Shown here: in pieces, positions 1 to 7,996 of the stretch
Layout: every line of letters starts with the position of its first letter
Numbering within the stretch: the first letter of the stretch is position 1
NCBI GenBank assembly: GCA_035500455.1
Contig: DATJXG010000324.1
Span: forward strand, 1 to 28,768
Direction of reading: 5' to 3'
Length of the DNA: 28,768 nt
Source: DATJXG01 sp035500455
Lineage (GTDB): Bacteria > Acidobacteriota > Terriglobia > Terriglobales > Acidobacteriaceae
The notes under the pieces: model-generated
What the model saw: only the letters and a program-made list of their open reading frames with translations
Databases searched by the model: none
What the model was told of the DNA's origin: nothing
Translations under genes and position numbers: made by a program

Positions 1-1
1 C

Positions 2-286
2 GGAGAAATTCCTGGATTCGCGGCGGAGGAATTGCTGGAGTCTTTTCGCCGCCATGCGGAGGGAAGGTTCCTCACCCAGCCGCTGGGTGACTTCCTGCTG
101 GATACAGCGGCGGTGCTTATCGATCGCCAGGGCTTGCGGGCGTATGATGCGCTGCAACTGGCGGGTTACCTGGCGCTATGTACCACCGCGACACCGGAAC
201 AGCCGATATTCGTGTGCGCGGACAAGGATTTGTTGGCTGCTGCCCAGAGCGAGAATCTGCCGGTACTCGATCCTTGCTTGCCTTAG
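2..286 (+). CDS. PIN-domain protein, VapC-like (5' truncated)
   Basis: The frame is open from the window edge, so only the C-terminal part of about 94 residues is present. The visible pattern RAYDALQLAGYLAL followed by FVCADKDLLAAA and PVLDP is the usual C-terminal half of PIN-domain ribonucleases, where the Asp in AYDAL and the Asp in ADKDL are metal-binding acidic residues. In type II toxin-antitoxin systems such proteins (VapC) cleave RNA and are neutralised by a small antitoxin encoded just upstream, which here would lie outside the window. Whether it belongs to a toxin-antitoxin pair therefore cannot be judged. A TTG at 32 could be read as a start, but coding character continues upstream of it, so a truncated gene is preferred. 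Confidence 0.7.
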   Translation, partial: GEIPGFAAEELLESFRRHAEGRFLTQPLGDFLLDTAAVLIDRQGLRAYDALQLAGYLALCTTATPEQPIFVCADKDLLAAAQSENLPVLDPCLP

Positions 287-353
287 GAGGCCGGCACTGC
301 TGAATGCTGGTAGCCTGCGGGATCCTCCGATTGCGGGTGATTTTTTGGGGAAA

Positions 354-388
354 CAGTTCTCAGTTTTCAGTTCCCGGTTCTCAGTTTT
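354..388. repeat. Five tandem heptamers, CAGTTCT type
   Basis: Five consecutive 7-nt units read CAGTTCT, CAGTTTT, CAGTTCC, CGGTTCT, CAGTTTT. The array lies between the PIN gene and the Shine-Dalgarno of the next gene. The same unit recurs at 26359-26393. Confidence 0.85.
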
Positions 389-424
389 TGCTGAATACGG
401 CATTTCGTTCTACGGAGGTTAATC

Positions 425-1393
425 ATGCGAGATGGGCTTTCGCGACGGCGGTTTGTGGCGGGTCTGGGAGTAGTGGGAATCAATGCCGCGGTTTCCGCTC
501 AATCATCTTCGGAGCCGCCCCTGCCCAAATCGCCGTTCAGGATCGGCGTGATCGATGATGAGATCTCGCAGGATTTTGGGCGGGCGTGCGAGGTGGCGGC
601 GCGGCAGTTCGGGATGCGATGGATAGAAGTGCGGTCGCTGTGGAACAAGAATATCGTCAACCTCGACGAGCACGAGATCGGGGAAGCGCAGCGCATCCTG
701 AAGAAGTACGAACTGCGAGTGACGGACATCGGCAGCCCGTTATTTAAGGTGGATTGGCCGGGAGCGCCGGCCTCGAAGTTCGGGCAGCGCGACCAGTTCA
801 AGGCGGACTTCACTTATACACAGCAGGGGGAGGTGCTGGAGCGGAGCATCGCGCTGGCCAAGGCGTTTGCCACGGACCGGGTGCGCTGCTTCGATTTTTG
901 GAGGCTTGAAGATCAGCGGCCGTATCGCGAAGCGATGAATGAAGATTTGCGCAAGGCGGCGGAGAAGCTGGGCAAGTCAAGAATGGTGTTGATCCTGGAG
1001 AATGAAAGCGCCTGCAACACCGCGACGGGCGCGGAAGCGGCGCAGGTGCTGGCGGGGGTGAAGACGCGCTCGTTTATGCTCAATTGGGATCCGGGCAATG
1101 CGGCGGCGCACGGGGAAAAGGCGTTTCCCGACGGCTACAATCTTCTGCCCAAAGAGCGCATCGGGCACTGCCACTGCAAGGACGTGGTGAAAAAGGGCTC
1201 CGGCTACGAGTGGGCGGCGATGGGTAAAGGCATGATCGATTGGGTGGGCCAGTTTGCCGCGCTGAAGCGCGATGGATATCATCACGCGGTGAGCCTGGAA
1301 ACGCACTGGCGCGGCGCGGGCACGCCGGAAGCATCCACCGTGGAGAGTTGGGCGGGAATGAAAGAGGAACTGCAGAAGGCGGGGGCGCTTTAG
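425..1393 (+). CDS. Tat-exported sugar phosphate isomerase/epimerase-like TIM-barrel protein
   Basis: A 322-residue protein of the xylose-isomerase-like TIM-barrel superfamily (AP endonuclease 2 family). The N-terminus SRRRFVAGLG followed by a hydrophobic stretch and AVSAQ is a twin-arginine signal peptide, so the enzyme should work outside the cytoplasm. Candidate metal ligands appear in the expected order: Glu in LILENES, Asp in NWDPGNA, His in GHCHCKD and Glu in SLETHW. The ATG at 425 follows a strong GGAGG at 414-418 with 6-nt spacing. The gene sits 45 nt ahead of a Tat-exported oxidoreductase on the same strand, so the two probably form an operon acting on the same sugar or sugar-acid. 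The exact substrate cannot be read from sequence. Confidence 0.85.
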   Translation: MRDGLSRRRFVAGLGVVGINAAVSAQSSSEPPLPKSPFRIGVIDDEISQDFGRACEVAARQFGMRWIEVRSLWNKNIVNLDEHEIGEAQRILKKYELRVTDIGSPLFKVDWPGAPASKFGQRDQFKADFTYTQQGEVLERSIALAKAFATDRVRCFDFWRLEDQRPYREAMNEDLRKAAEKLGKSRMVLILENESACNTATGAEAAQVLAGVKTRSFMLNWDPGNAAAHGEKAFPDGYNLLPKERIGHCHCKDVVKKGSGYEWAAMGKGMIDWVGQFAALKRDGYHHAVSLETHWRGAGTPEASTVESWAGMKEELQKAGAL

Positions 1394-1438
1394 CGGCAGG
1401 ATTTCATCTTGGGTTTCATATTAAGACAGGAGCGGTTC

Positions 1439-2686
1439 ATGCGGGAAAACACGCGGCGGGATTTTCTAAAGACGGCGGCGCTGGGAACGGCCGGATTGGC
1501 GGTCGCGCCTTATGCGAAGGCACTGGGAGCGAACGACCGGGTGCGCGTGGGGATGATCGGCGTGGGGGCGCGCGGCGGTGATCTGCTGAAGCAGGTGACC
1601 GCGGTGCCGAATGTTGCGGTGGTGGCGATGGCTGACGTCTATTCGCGGCGGCGCGAGGAAGCGCGGCAGGCGGTGCCGGGGATTCAGACGTTTGACGACT
1701 ACCGGCGGCTGCTGGATTTGAAGGATGTAGATGCGGTGATTGTAGCCAGTCCCCTGCACATTCATGCGCGGCACTTTATCGCCACGGTGGCCGCGGGCAA
1801 GGACCTGTACTCGGAGAAGACGATGACGTGGTCGATTCCGGAGGCCGAGCAATGCCGGGAAGCGGCGAAGAAATCGGCGCAGGTGGTGCAGATCGGCTTG
1901 CAGCATGAGAGTTCGGGATCGCTGGCGGACACGAAGAAATGGATCCGCGACGGCGTGGTGGGGAAGATCACGCAGGTGGAATCGTGGATGAGCCGCAATA
2001 CGCCGCATGGCGAAGGCCAGTGGGTGCGGCCGGTGCCGGCGGACTGCACGGCGCAGAACGTGGACTGGAAGGCCTTCCTGAATGGCAGGCCGGACACGGG
2101 TTTCGACGGATACAAGTTCATTAACTGGCGGCTATTCTGGACCTTCTCCGGAGGAAACCTGACGGAGAACATGGTGCACCAGATCGCGTGGATCATGAGC
2201 GCGCTGGATTTGCCGGTGCCGGCGGCGGCTACGATGTCGGGCGGAGTATTTTCGGAAAAAGACGGGCGCGAGGTTCCGGATACCATTGCGGTGACGCTGG
2301 AATTTCCCGAGAAGGAAGTCGTCGTGACGTGGCAGTCCACCTTCAGCAACAGCCGCTATGGGCTGGGCGAGCGACTGCTGGGCAGTGACGGAACGGTGGA
2401 GCACGTGGCGGGAGCGACGGACATGGTAACGGGAAGATCGGAAGAGCAGATCCACTACTACCCGGAGAAGGCGAACCGTCCCAAGGGCGCGGCTGCAACC
2501 GGGGAGACGCCGGATCAAGATCACATGGCCAACTGGATTGATTGCGTGCGCTCGCGCAAGACGCCGAACGCGCCGGTGGAGATTGGATATCGCTCAGCGG
2601 TGGCGGCGCATATGGCGAACCTGGCTTACCGGCGGAAGCAGCGGATTACGTGGGAGGAAGCCAAGGCGGTGCAGCCGGAGTTCTAG
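1439..2686 (+). CDS. Tat-exported Gfo/Idh/MocA family oxidoreductase
   Basis: A 415-residue NAD(P)-dependent oxidoreductase of the glucose-fructose oxidoreductase/inositol dehydrogenase/MocA family. The N-terminus TRRDFLKTAALG is a Tat signal. The Rossmann dinucleotide-binding loop is GMIGVGARGG (residues 38-47). The conserved EKP motif reads EKT here (126-128): the Lys is kept but the Pro is replaced. The start at 1439 is preferred over the in-frame ATG at 1409 because AGGAG lies just upstream and the Tat motif then sits at the N-terminus. Tat export of members of this family usually means the folded protein leaves with its nucleotide cofactor tightly bound, as in Zymomonas glucose-fructose oxidoreductase. 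It is distantly similar in layout to the protein at 18764-20128. Substrate unknown. Confidence 0.88.
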   Translation: MRENTRRDFLKTAALGTAGLAVAPYAKALGANDRVRVGMIGVGARGGDLLKQVTAVPNVAVVAMADVYSRRREEARQAVPGIQTFDDYRRLLDLKDVDAVIVASPLHIHARHFIATVAAGKDLYSEKTMTWSIPEAEQCREAAKKSAQVVQIGLQHESSGSLADTKKWIRDGVVGKITQVESWMSRNTPHGEGQWVRPVPADCTAQNVDWKAFLNGRPDTGFDGYKFINWRLFWTFSGGNLTENMVHQIAWIMSALDLPVPAAATMSGGVFSEKDGREVPDTIAVTLEFPEKEVVVTWQSTFSNSRYGLGERLLGSDGTVEHVAGATDMVTGRSEEQIHYYPEKANRPKGAAATGETPDQDHMANWIDCVRSRKTPNAPVEIGYRSAVAAHMANLAYRRKQRITWEEAKAVQPEF

Positions 2687-2732
2687 GCTTGGTCCGTGCT
2701 CGCTCAGTGATGCTCTTGTACGAGGGTTGGAG

Positions 2733-2790
2733 AAATCTTAAAACGCCGAGGGCGCCGAGAACTTCCGCCGCGATCGCGGAGAGCCTAGTC
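2733..2790. repeat. Dispersed repeat, ACGCCGAGG-type units
   Basis: The stretch begins AAATCTTAAAACGCC (2733-2747) and continues with CGAGGGCGCCGAGAAC. The same 15 bases occur exactly at 5345-5359. Both copies lie 40-47 nt downstream of a plus-strand stop codon. The repeat occupies much of the gap between convergent genes. Confidence 0.65.
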
Positions 2791-2803
2791 CCAGCATCTT
2801 TTG

Positions 2804-4099
2804 TCAGGCCCGTTGGCTGACGAACTGTTCGAAGTTGGCGCGGAATAGGCGGTTGACGTCTTGTTGGATGTCCTCGCTGGTCACGCCGCGGCCATCGTTG
2901 ATTACCTGGCGGTAGCCGGCGGTCAGAATATTTCCCACAATTCTTCGCGTAATCCTCCACTTGTAGATCACCTGCTCGAGAATGCGGGCGTCGGAGTGCT
3001 GGGGAATGAAACTGGTTCCCAGCATTTCGATGCGCTCGCGGGTGATCTCTTCCACGATGGAGGGGTTGTTGAGGAACCACCAGCATCCGAAGGGCATGAG
3101 GTTGCTGAATTTGCGGGCGTAGACGCAGAGTTCGTGCTGGTTTTCGCGGCTCAGCACGCTGACCAGGAAGCGGTTCTCGGGGAAGTCGCGGCAGAGATTT
3201 TCCAGGGCGCGCAGGTCCGCGCGGCCGACGGCGTCTCCGGCGAGGCGGATCCTGGGGTTCACCTGGTAGCGCACGCCGATCATCAGGGACATGGGCAGGC
3301 TCAACTCGCGGCAGGAGGGCAATACCGCGTCTCGCAGCAGCCTGGTGGTGAGGCTCTCATCCGGGAATTGAAAGGTGAAGGGAAGCGAAACCGCCATGTA
3401 CACCGGCTTCATGCGGCGTTGCCAGTCGGCGAGGAAGCGGCGGACTTCGGAGATGGAACGGCCGGAGACTTCGCGGTCAACGGCGTATCCCTGGCCGGCC
3501 AGCACTTCCCAGTGATCGGGCCAGCCGCGCAGGATGCGGTCGAGGCGAAGAACCGGCTGAAACTGGCGATGCGCTTCGAATCCCTCCATCCAGAACGGCG
3601 CTTCCGCCGGATCAAGCGGGTCGTTGGTCATGACCACGCTGCCCACGCCGGCTTTTTTCAGGACAGTTTCAATATGCGGCACGAGCTGCCGCGAATTGAA
3701 GAATTCGCGTGCTTCGGAGAGGCCGGAGGAATCCGTGGGCAGGCCGAAGGACGCGAGCACGGCGACGATGCCGCGGGTAGCTTCGGAAAGCGGCGTGTTC
3801 TCGACGAACAGGGTCTGCCAGATGGCGTCGGCTTGCTGCCGTTTTGAGAGCGACCAGTAGTGCTCGGGCGTCATGGAAGACGAGCGGAAGAATTCAGCTT
3901 CGAGATAGTGATAGGTCAGAAGTTCGTCAATTCCCCAAAGGCCGAGCTTGCCGATCGCGGGGTCGAAGAGGTGGGTATGGATATCGATGAAGGGTGTGGC
4001 GGCCAGAATCTCTTCGACCGCGTTCTGCACCTGGTCCGGCGCGAGGGCTGAAGGCGCCTGTGGTTCGGCGAGGGGATCCTGGAGCGATCTACTTTGCAT
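2804..4099 (-). CDS. Uronate (glucuronate) isomerase-like TIM-barrel protein
   Basis: About 431 residues resembling the uronate isomerase (UxaC) branch of the amidohydrolase superfamily, which converts glucuronate to fructuronate or galacturonate to tagaturonate. The metal-binding motif FIDIHTHLF is at residues 38-45 (H41, H43), and the C-terminal PFGCWWFLNNPS and HSDARILEQVIYKW resemble conserved UxaC blocks. Its length is a little under the usual size of about 470. An upstream in-frame ATG at 4198 would add 33 Pro/Arg-rich residues; the ATG at 4099 is preferred because the upstream part looks non-coding in this frame. It sits opposite to but among genes for a GH28 enzyme, an SDR and sugar oxidoreductases, fitting pectin or uronate catabolism. 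Divergence means the true substrate may differ. Confidence 0.78.
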   Translation of the reverse strand: MQSRSLQDPLAEPQAPSALAPDQVQNAVEEILAATPFIDIHTHLFDPAIGKLGLWGIDELLTYHYLEAEFFRSSSMTPEHYWSLSKRQQADAIWQTLFVENTPLSEATRGIVAVLASFGLPTDSSGLSEAREFFNSRQLVPHIETVLKKAGVGSVVMTNDPLDPAEAPFWMEGFEAHRQFQPVLRLDRILRGWPDHWEVLAGQGYAVDREVSGRSISEVRRFLADWQRRMKPVYMAVSLPFTFQFPDESLTTRLLRDAVLPSCRELSLPMSLMIGVRYQVNPRIRLAGDAVGRADLRALENLCRDFPENRFLVSVLSRENQHELCVYARKFSNLMPFGCWWFLNNPSIVEEITRERIEMLGTSFIPQHSDARILEQVIYKWRITRRIVGNILTAGYRQVINDGRGVTSEDIQQDVNRLFRANFEQFVSQRA

Positions 4100-4214
4100 T
4101 TTCCGTGAGGGGAAGCCTGGCCGCGCGCGGCGCATCCTGGGCTGTAATCCAAGGGAAGTGGCGCTCGGGAACACCGAGATAGGCGAGGGCGGCTTCACAT
4201 GCGGGCAGGGGTGG
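4089..4214 (-). other. Possible remnant or small ORF overlapping the uronate isomerase start
   Basis: A reading frame ending in a TAG at 4089-4091 overlaps the ATG of the isomerase gene by 11 nt. Its last 40 or so residues (for example EAALAYLGVPERHFPW) look protein-like with GC-rich third positions, unlike the alternative frame here. The frame stays open back to about 4385, but that part looks random. No family was recognised. It could be the 3' end of a decayed upstream gene. Confidence 0.25.
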
Positions 4215-4527
4215 CGGCCCCAGCACTTCCGGAGCGGGCGCGGGAAAAAAGCGCGACGAGGCTGGCTGCAAAACCGGAGGTCTGCTCCACGTGGTGTTTA
4301 CGCGCTTGCTCTGGAGGCGTTCCACATTGCAGGAACGCTCGTGTGTAGATACGTACATACCGATGCAATGGATTTTTACGCGCACCAGGGCGACCGTGTC
4401 AACTTGATAGTTTGCAAACGATGTCTTTGAAAATTATGAAGGTTGGCCCGGCGGCCGAAGCGGCCGCGGTCACATATAATTCAGCCCGTCGCATTTTGAT
4501 TTCAAAACTAAACCGCAAGGATGGTTC
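4215..4527. other. Divergent intergenic region
   Basis: About 310 nt between the isomerase (minus) and the SDR gene (plus). It becomes more AT-rich towards the SDR gene. It contains the palindromic CGGCGGCCGAAGCGGCCGCG at about 4450-4468 and a -10-like TATAAT at 4475-4480. No convincing gene or RNA was seen. Confidence 0.5.
4475..4480 (+). promoter_or_regulatory. -10-like hexamer upstream of the SDR gene
   Basis: TATAAT lies 47 nt before the ATG at 4528 in a locally AT-rich stretch. No good -35 element is seen 16-18 nt upstream. Confidence 0.35.
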
Positions 4528-5304
4528 ATGGGATATCCCCTGCTTGATCTTACGAATAAAAGCGCAGTGGTGATCGGCGGAACCAGCGGCATCGGGCTGG
4601 CCCTTACGCGGGCGCTGGCACAGGCCGGAGCAAATGTGGTTCCTACCGGACGCCGTGCCGAGCAGGTGCGCGCCGCTGCTGCCGAGGTTGAAACGTTGGG
4701 GCGGGGTTCGCTGGCGCAAACCTGCGACGTCACCGAGATGGCCAGCCTCAAGCAACTGCTGCAGGCGGCGCTGGGGAAATTCGGCGGGATACAGATCCTG
4801 GTGAATTGCGCGGGGCGGACGAAGCGTGCGCCTACCCTGGATTTTCCCGAGGCCGATTGGCAGGCGATTCTGGAAACGAATCTCAATGGGACGCTGCGGG
4901 CTTGCCAGGTGTTCGGGCGGCATATGATCGAGCGGGGTTACGGGCGGATCATCAACATTGCGTCGCTGGCGTCGTTCGTGGCGCTGTATGAAGTTGCGGC
5001 GTATTCGGCGAGTAAGGCGGCGGTGGCTTCGCTCACCAAGTCGCTGGCGATCGAGTGGGCGTCGAAGGGAGTGTGCGTGAACGCCATCGCGCCGGGCGTC
5101 TTTCGTACCGACTTGAATGCGGCCTTGCTGGACGGCACCGAGCGTGGCCGGGAGTTTCAGCTGCGCACTCCGATGCGGCGCTTTGGGAAGCTGGATGAAC
5201 TGGGCGGGGCGGCGGTGTTTCTGGCTTCGGAGGCGGCGAGTTTTGTTACCGGGCAGGTGCTGGCGGTGGATGGAGGGTTTCTTGCTAGCGGGGTGAATCA
5301 GTAG
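4528..5304 (+). CDS. SDR family NAD(P)-dependent oxidoreductase
   Basis: A 258-residue classical short-chain dehydrogenase. The nucleotide-binding glycine motif is GGTSGIG (17-23), NCAG is at 93-96, the structural Asn is N120, and the catalytic triad is S146, Y159 and K163 in YSASK. The C-terminus FVTGQVLAVDGG is typical of the gluconate 5-dehydrogenase / 3-oxoacyl-ACP reductase branch. AAGGA ends 6 nt before the ATG at 4528. An overlapping ATG at 4521 is in a different frame and has no support. There is no signal peptide, so it is cytoplasmic. Position between the uronate isomerase-like gene and a GH28 gene makes a role in sugar-acid catabolism (a KduD-like or gluconate dehydrogenase-like step) plausible, but SDR specificity cannot be read from sequence. 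Confidence 0.88.
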   Translation: MGYPLLDLTNKSAVVIGGTSGIGLALTRALAQAGANVVPTGRRAEQVRAAAAEVETLGRGSLAQTCDVTEMASLKQLLQAALGKFGGIQILVNCAGRTKRAPTLDFPEADWQAILETNLNGTLRACQVFGRHMIERGYGRIINIASLASFVALYEVAAYSASKAAVASLTKSLAIEWASKGVCVNAIAPGVFRTDLNAALLDGTERGREFQLRTPMRRFGKLDELGGAAVFLASEAASFVTGQVLAVDGGFLASGVNQ

Positions 5305-5344
5305 GTGGCGGGATCGCCTTACGTGTTCTTGGTGATGGCTGCAT

Positions 5345-5400
5345 AAATCTTAAAACGCCCAGCGCGCTGAGGAACGCCGCCGAGGCGCTGAGGGAATCGC
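5345..5400. repeat. Dispersed repeat, second copy of the 2733 family
   Basis: AAATCTTAAAACGCC at 5345-5359 is identical to 2733-2747 and is followed by CAGCGCGCTGAGGAACGCCG and GAGGCGCTGAGG, variants of the same 9-nt unit. It lies 40 nt after the SDR stop and immediately before the GH28 leader. Confidence 0.65.
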
Positions 5401-5425
5401 TAACTTTTTTGGAAAGGGAGATCCG

Positions 5426-7021
5426 ATGATCGAGAACGCTGCGGCTAGGCGGCAGTTTCTGATGATGGGTGGCGCGGGGATCGCGGGAGCGGCGCTGGGT
5501 GCGGGAGCGGCGCCGGCGCGTGGAGCGGAGCGTCCCGGGGCGGCTGCGGCTGGTGAGTTTGACGTTAGGGCGTTTGGCGCCAAGGGCGATGGGAAGTCGC
5601 TCGACACGGCGGCGATCAATCGGGCGATTGATGCGGCGGTGGCTGCTGGTGGCGGGATGGTGTGGTTTCCGGCGGGGAGTTATTTGTGTTACTCGATTCA
5701 TCTCAAGAGCAATGTCGGGTTGTATCTGGGGCCGGGAGTGACCATCGTTGCGGCGGATTCTTCGGCCGAAGGTGCCGGCGGATATGATGCGGCGGAGCCG
5801 AATGCCTGGGACAAGTTCCAGGATTTCGGCCACAGCCATTGGCACAACAGCCTGATGTGGGGAGAGGGACTCGAGAACGTTTCGATCCTGGGGCCGGGGC
5901 TTATCTGGGGAAAGGGATTGAGCCGAGGTGAAGGAGACCAGGCGCTGGCTGCCGGCGTGGGGAACAAGTCGATCAGCCTGAAGAATTGCCACAATGTCAC
6001 GCTGCGCGATTTTTCCATCCTGCACGGCGGGCATTTTGGGGTCCTGGCGACAGGGGTGGATAATCTTGCGATTGACAATCTCAAGATCGACACCAATCGC
6101 GACGCCATCGATATCGACTGCTGCCGCAACGTGCGGGTGTCGAACTGCACCGTCAACTCGCCCTGGGATGACGGGATTTGCCTGAAGAGTTCGTTTGGCC
6201 TGGGCTTTGCGCGATCTACCGACAATGTGACCATCGTCAATTGCTATCTCACCGGCGGCTACGAGGAAGGCACGGTGCTGGATGCGACCTGGAAGCGCAT
6301 GAGCCGTGACGAGAAAGTTCCGCGCAATGGGCGGATCAAGTTCGGCACGGAGAGCAACGGCGGTTTCCGCAACATCACGGTGTCAAACTGCGTACTGGAT
6401 GACTGCCTGGGTCTGGCGCTGGAGAGCGTGGACGGCGCGCTGCTGGAGGACGTGTCGATCAGCAATATCACCATGCGGGACGTGGTGGACGTGCCGCTGT
6501 TCATGCGGTTGGGCCGCCGGATGCGGGGTCCGGAAGGGGCTGCGGTCGGGCAGGTGCGGCGGGTGAATATCAGCAACATCGTCGCCTCGAACTGCAACTC
6601 GCGGCAGGCGGCGCTGATTACGGGAATTCCCGGGCATTCCATCGAGGACGTTAAGCTGAGCAATATTTTTGTGCAGTATCGCGGCGGCGGGACAAAGGAG
6701 CAGGCGGCGATGGAACCGCCCGAAAATGAGCAGGGGTATCCGGAGCCTAACCGTTTCGGGCCGATGCCGGCCTATGGATTTTTCATCCGGCATGCGAAGC
6801 GGATCGAGCTGCATGACGTGGAAGTGCGGTACATCAATGAGGATTTTCGGCCGGCCTTTGCGCTGGAGGATGTGCAGGGAGCGGAGTTTTTTCATGTGAA
6901 GGCGGAGCACGCGCAGGATGTGCCGACATTTGCGCTGAAGAATGTGGAGGAGTTCAGCGTGAGCCAGAGCCGCGGGGTGGCGGATACGTTTATGGAGAAG
7001 GTGGAAAGCAAGATGCTGTGA
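5426..7021 (+). CDS. Tat-exported glycoside hydrolase family 28 (polygalacturonase-like)
   Basis: A 531-residue protein with a right-handed beta-helix of the GH28 type, hydrolysing pectic polysaccharides or related galacturonides. The N-terminus ARRQFLMMGGAGIAGAALG is a Tat signal. The mature part opens with FDVRAFGAKGDGKSLDTAAI, a hallmark of GH28 and pectate-lyase-fold proteins. The catalytic region shows NRDAIDID (D226) and WDDGICLKS (D248, D249), matching the three acidic residues of the family. The canonical GHG motif is not evident; the corresponding stretch reads FGTESNGGFRNI, as in divergent bacterial members. The start has GGGAG upstream. With the uronate isomerase-like and SDR genes it suggests extracytoplasmic release and internal use of uronic acids. 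A rhamnogalacturonan or other uronide substrate is possible. Confidence 0.88.
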   Translation: MIENAAARRQFLMMGGAGIAGAALGAGAAPARGAERPGAAAAGEFDVRAFGAKGDGKSLDTAAINRAIDAAVAAGGGMVWFPAGSYLCYSIHLKSNVGLYLGPGVTIVAADSSAEGAGGYDAAEPNAWDKFQDFGHSHWHNSLMWGEGLENVSILGPGLIWGKGLSRGEGDQALAAGVGNKSISLKNCHNVTLRDFSILHGGHFGVLATGVDNLAIDNLKIDTNRDAIDIDCCRNVRVSNCTVNSPWDDGICLKSSFGLGFARSTDNVTIVNCYLTGGYEEGTVLDATWKRMSRDEKVPRNGRIKFGTESNGGFRNITVSNCVLDDCLGLALESVDGALLEDVSISNITMRDVVDVPLFMRLGRRMRGPEGAAVGQVRRVNISNIVASNCNSRQAALITGIPGHSIEDVKLSNIFVQYRGGGTKEQAAMEPPENEQGYPEPNRFGPMPAYGFFIRHAKRIELHDVEVRYINEDFRPAFALEDVQGAEFFHVKAEHAQDVPTFALKNVEEFSVSQSRGVADTFMEKVESKML

Positions 7022-7054
7022 GAGGGCTGATTTTTCTTCACGCCCTTGTACTTT

Positions 7055-7081
7055 GTCATCCCTCGCTTTGCTCGGGATGAC
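7055..7081. repeat. Short palindromic repeat, GTCATCC family
   Basis: GTCATCCC (7055-7062) and GGGATGAC (7074-7081) form an 8-bp stem around TCGCTTTGCTC. This is one half of the larger elements at 7804-7901 and 12857-13015. It lies between convergent genes and could act as a bidirectional transcript end. Confidence 0.7.
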
Positions 7082-7134
7082 AGGGTTTGGGAGTCCGCGG
7101 CCGGCGTTGCGATGAAAATGCGGGTGAATGTTCT

Positions 7135-7617
7135 TTAGTAGCCCTTGACCTTGACCACGAAATAATCGAATTCGTGGCCGCCATCGAGCAGGAGCTGATG
7201 GGGCACCCGCGGGGGGATGCGGACCACGTCGCCGGGGGAAAGTTTATGGCGCACGCCGCCTTCGATTGTGCCGTTGCGCTTTTCATGGGGCGCGACCGTC
7301 TCGCCATTGATCAGCTTGCCGCCCAGCACCAGCGTGGCGGTTCCGGACTGCACGAAGAAAACGTCGGCCTGGGTCTCGTGCCACTCCGGAGGGCCGTCGG
7401 CGCCGCGATGGACCAGCAGGAAGGCATCGTTGGGGAAATCGGCGAGGAGATGAACTGCAAATTGATGGGGCTCGCCGGCGGCTTCCTGGTTCAGGGCCTG
7501 AATGTGTTCTTTCAAAGAGGCGGTCGTCCAGTGTTCAAAGCCTGCAGGAGGCGCTTCCTGTGCCGTTGCGACCAGTAGAGGGACAGCCAGACAGGAGAGA
7601 ATCCAGAGTTTCTTCAT
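7135..7617 (-). CDS. Secreted cupin-domain protein
   Basis: A 160-residue protein with a Sec signal peptide (MKKLWILSCLAVPLLVATAQ, residues 1-20) and a single cupin barrel. Cupin motif 1 is in WHETQADVFFVQSG (79-92, H80 and D85) and motif 2 in LSPGDVVRIPPRVPHQ (126-141, H140), which would hold a metal ion. Small periplasmic cupins of this kind often bind or modify sugars or act in stress, but the function here is not determined. It converges on the GH28 gene, so it is not in the same transcript. There is no clear Shine-Dalgarno, though the ATG gives a perfect signal peptide. Confidence 0.82.
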   Translation of the reverse strand: MKKLWILSCLAVPLLVATAQEAPPAGFEHWTTASLKEHIQALNQEAAGEPHQFAVHLLADFPNDAFLLVHRGADGPPEWHETQADVFFVQSGTATLVLGGKLINGETVAPHEKRNGTIEGGVRHKLSPGDVVRIPPRVPHQLLLDGGHEFDYFVVKVKGY

Positions 7618-7996
7618 GTTTGAGTCATCGGGCGGGAGTTCTCCGCCTGCGGTTGACGGAATGATAACAGGGCGGCGCCACGGGCGCTAAAGACCCTCTT
7701 GATGATTGCGCTCATTCAGGGCCCTGAAGGGCCCTGCTTTCACGGCGCTGTCTCGGCCCCCGCGCGCCATCGTTATTGCCATTCCCAGTTGTCATTCGCA
7801 GTTGTCATCCCGAGCGCAGCGAGGGATCTGGGTGTTTGCTTGCGGCGGCAGTCGCTATGGCGGAGGCAAGGACCCAGATCCCTCGCTTCGCTCGGGATGA
7901 CATTCTCGATGGCGCTAACGCGCTCGTCGACATTGATGCTTTACAGGGCGCTAAGCACTCCGCGTCCACGGCGCTACAGGGCAGTGCTCACAAAAA
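7618..7996. other. Repeat-rich intergenic region
   Basis: About 380 nt without a gene. It holds the perfect palindrome TTCAGGGCCCTGAA at 7715-7728 followed by another GGGCCCTG, a tandem CAGTTGTCAT motif at 7786-7811, the long hairpin at 7804-7901, and several copies of GGCGCTA or GGCGCTG (for example near 7683, 7744, 7911, 7950 and 7972). The ends of the region resemble each other, as if one composite element had inserted. Confidence 0.6.
7804..7901. repeat. Large hairpin with GTCATCC-GAGCGAAGCGAGG arms
   Basis: A 30-nt left arm (7804-7833) and a 30-nt right arm (7872-7901) are reverse complements with one mismatch and enclose a 38-nt loop. The arm ends GTCATCCCGAGCG. Repeats of this type are widespread in Acidobacteriota genomes as intergenic dispersed elements. 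Confidence 0.85.

Noticed and set aside
2861..3847. Plus-strand open frame of 328 codons
   Set aside because: It is antisense to the uronate isomerase-like gene, whose motifs are recognisable; the product matches nothing and reflects high GC.
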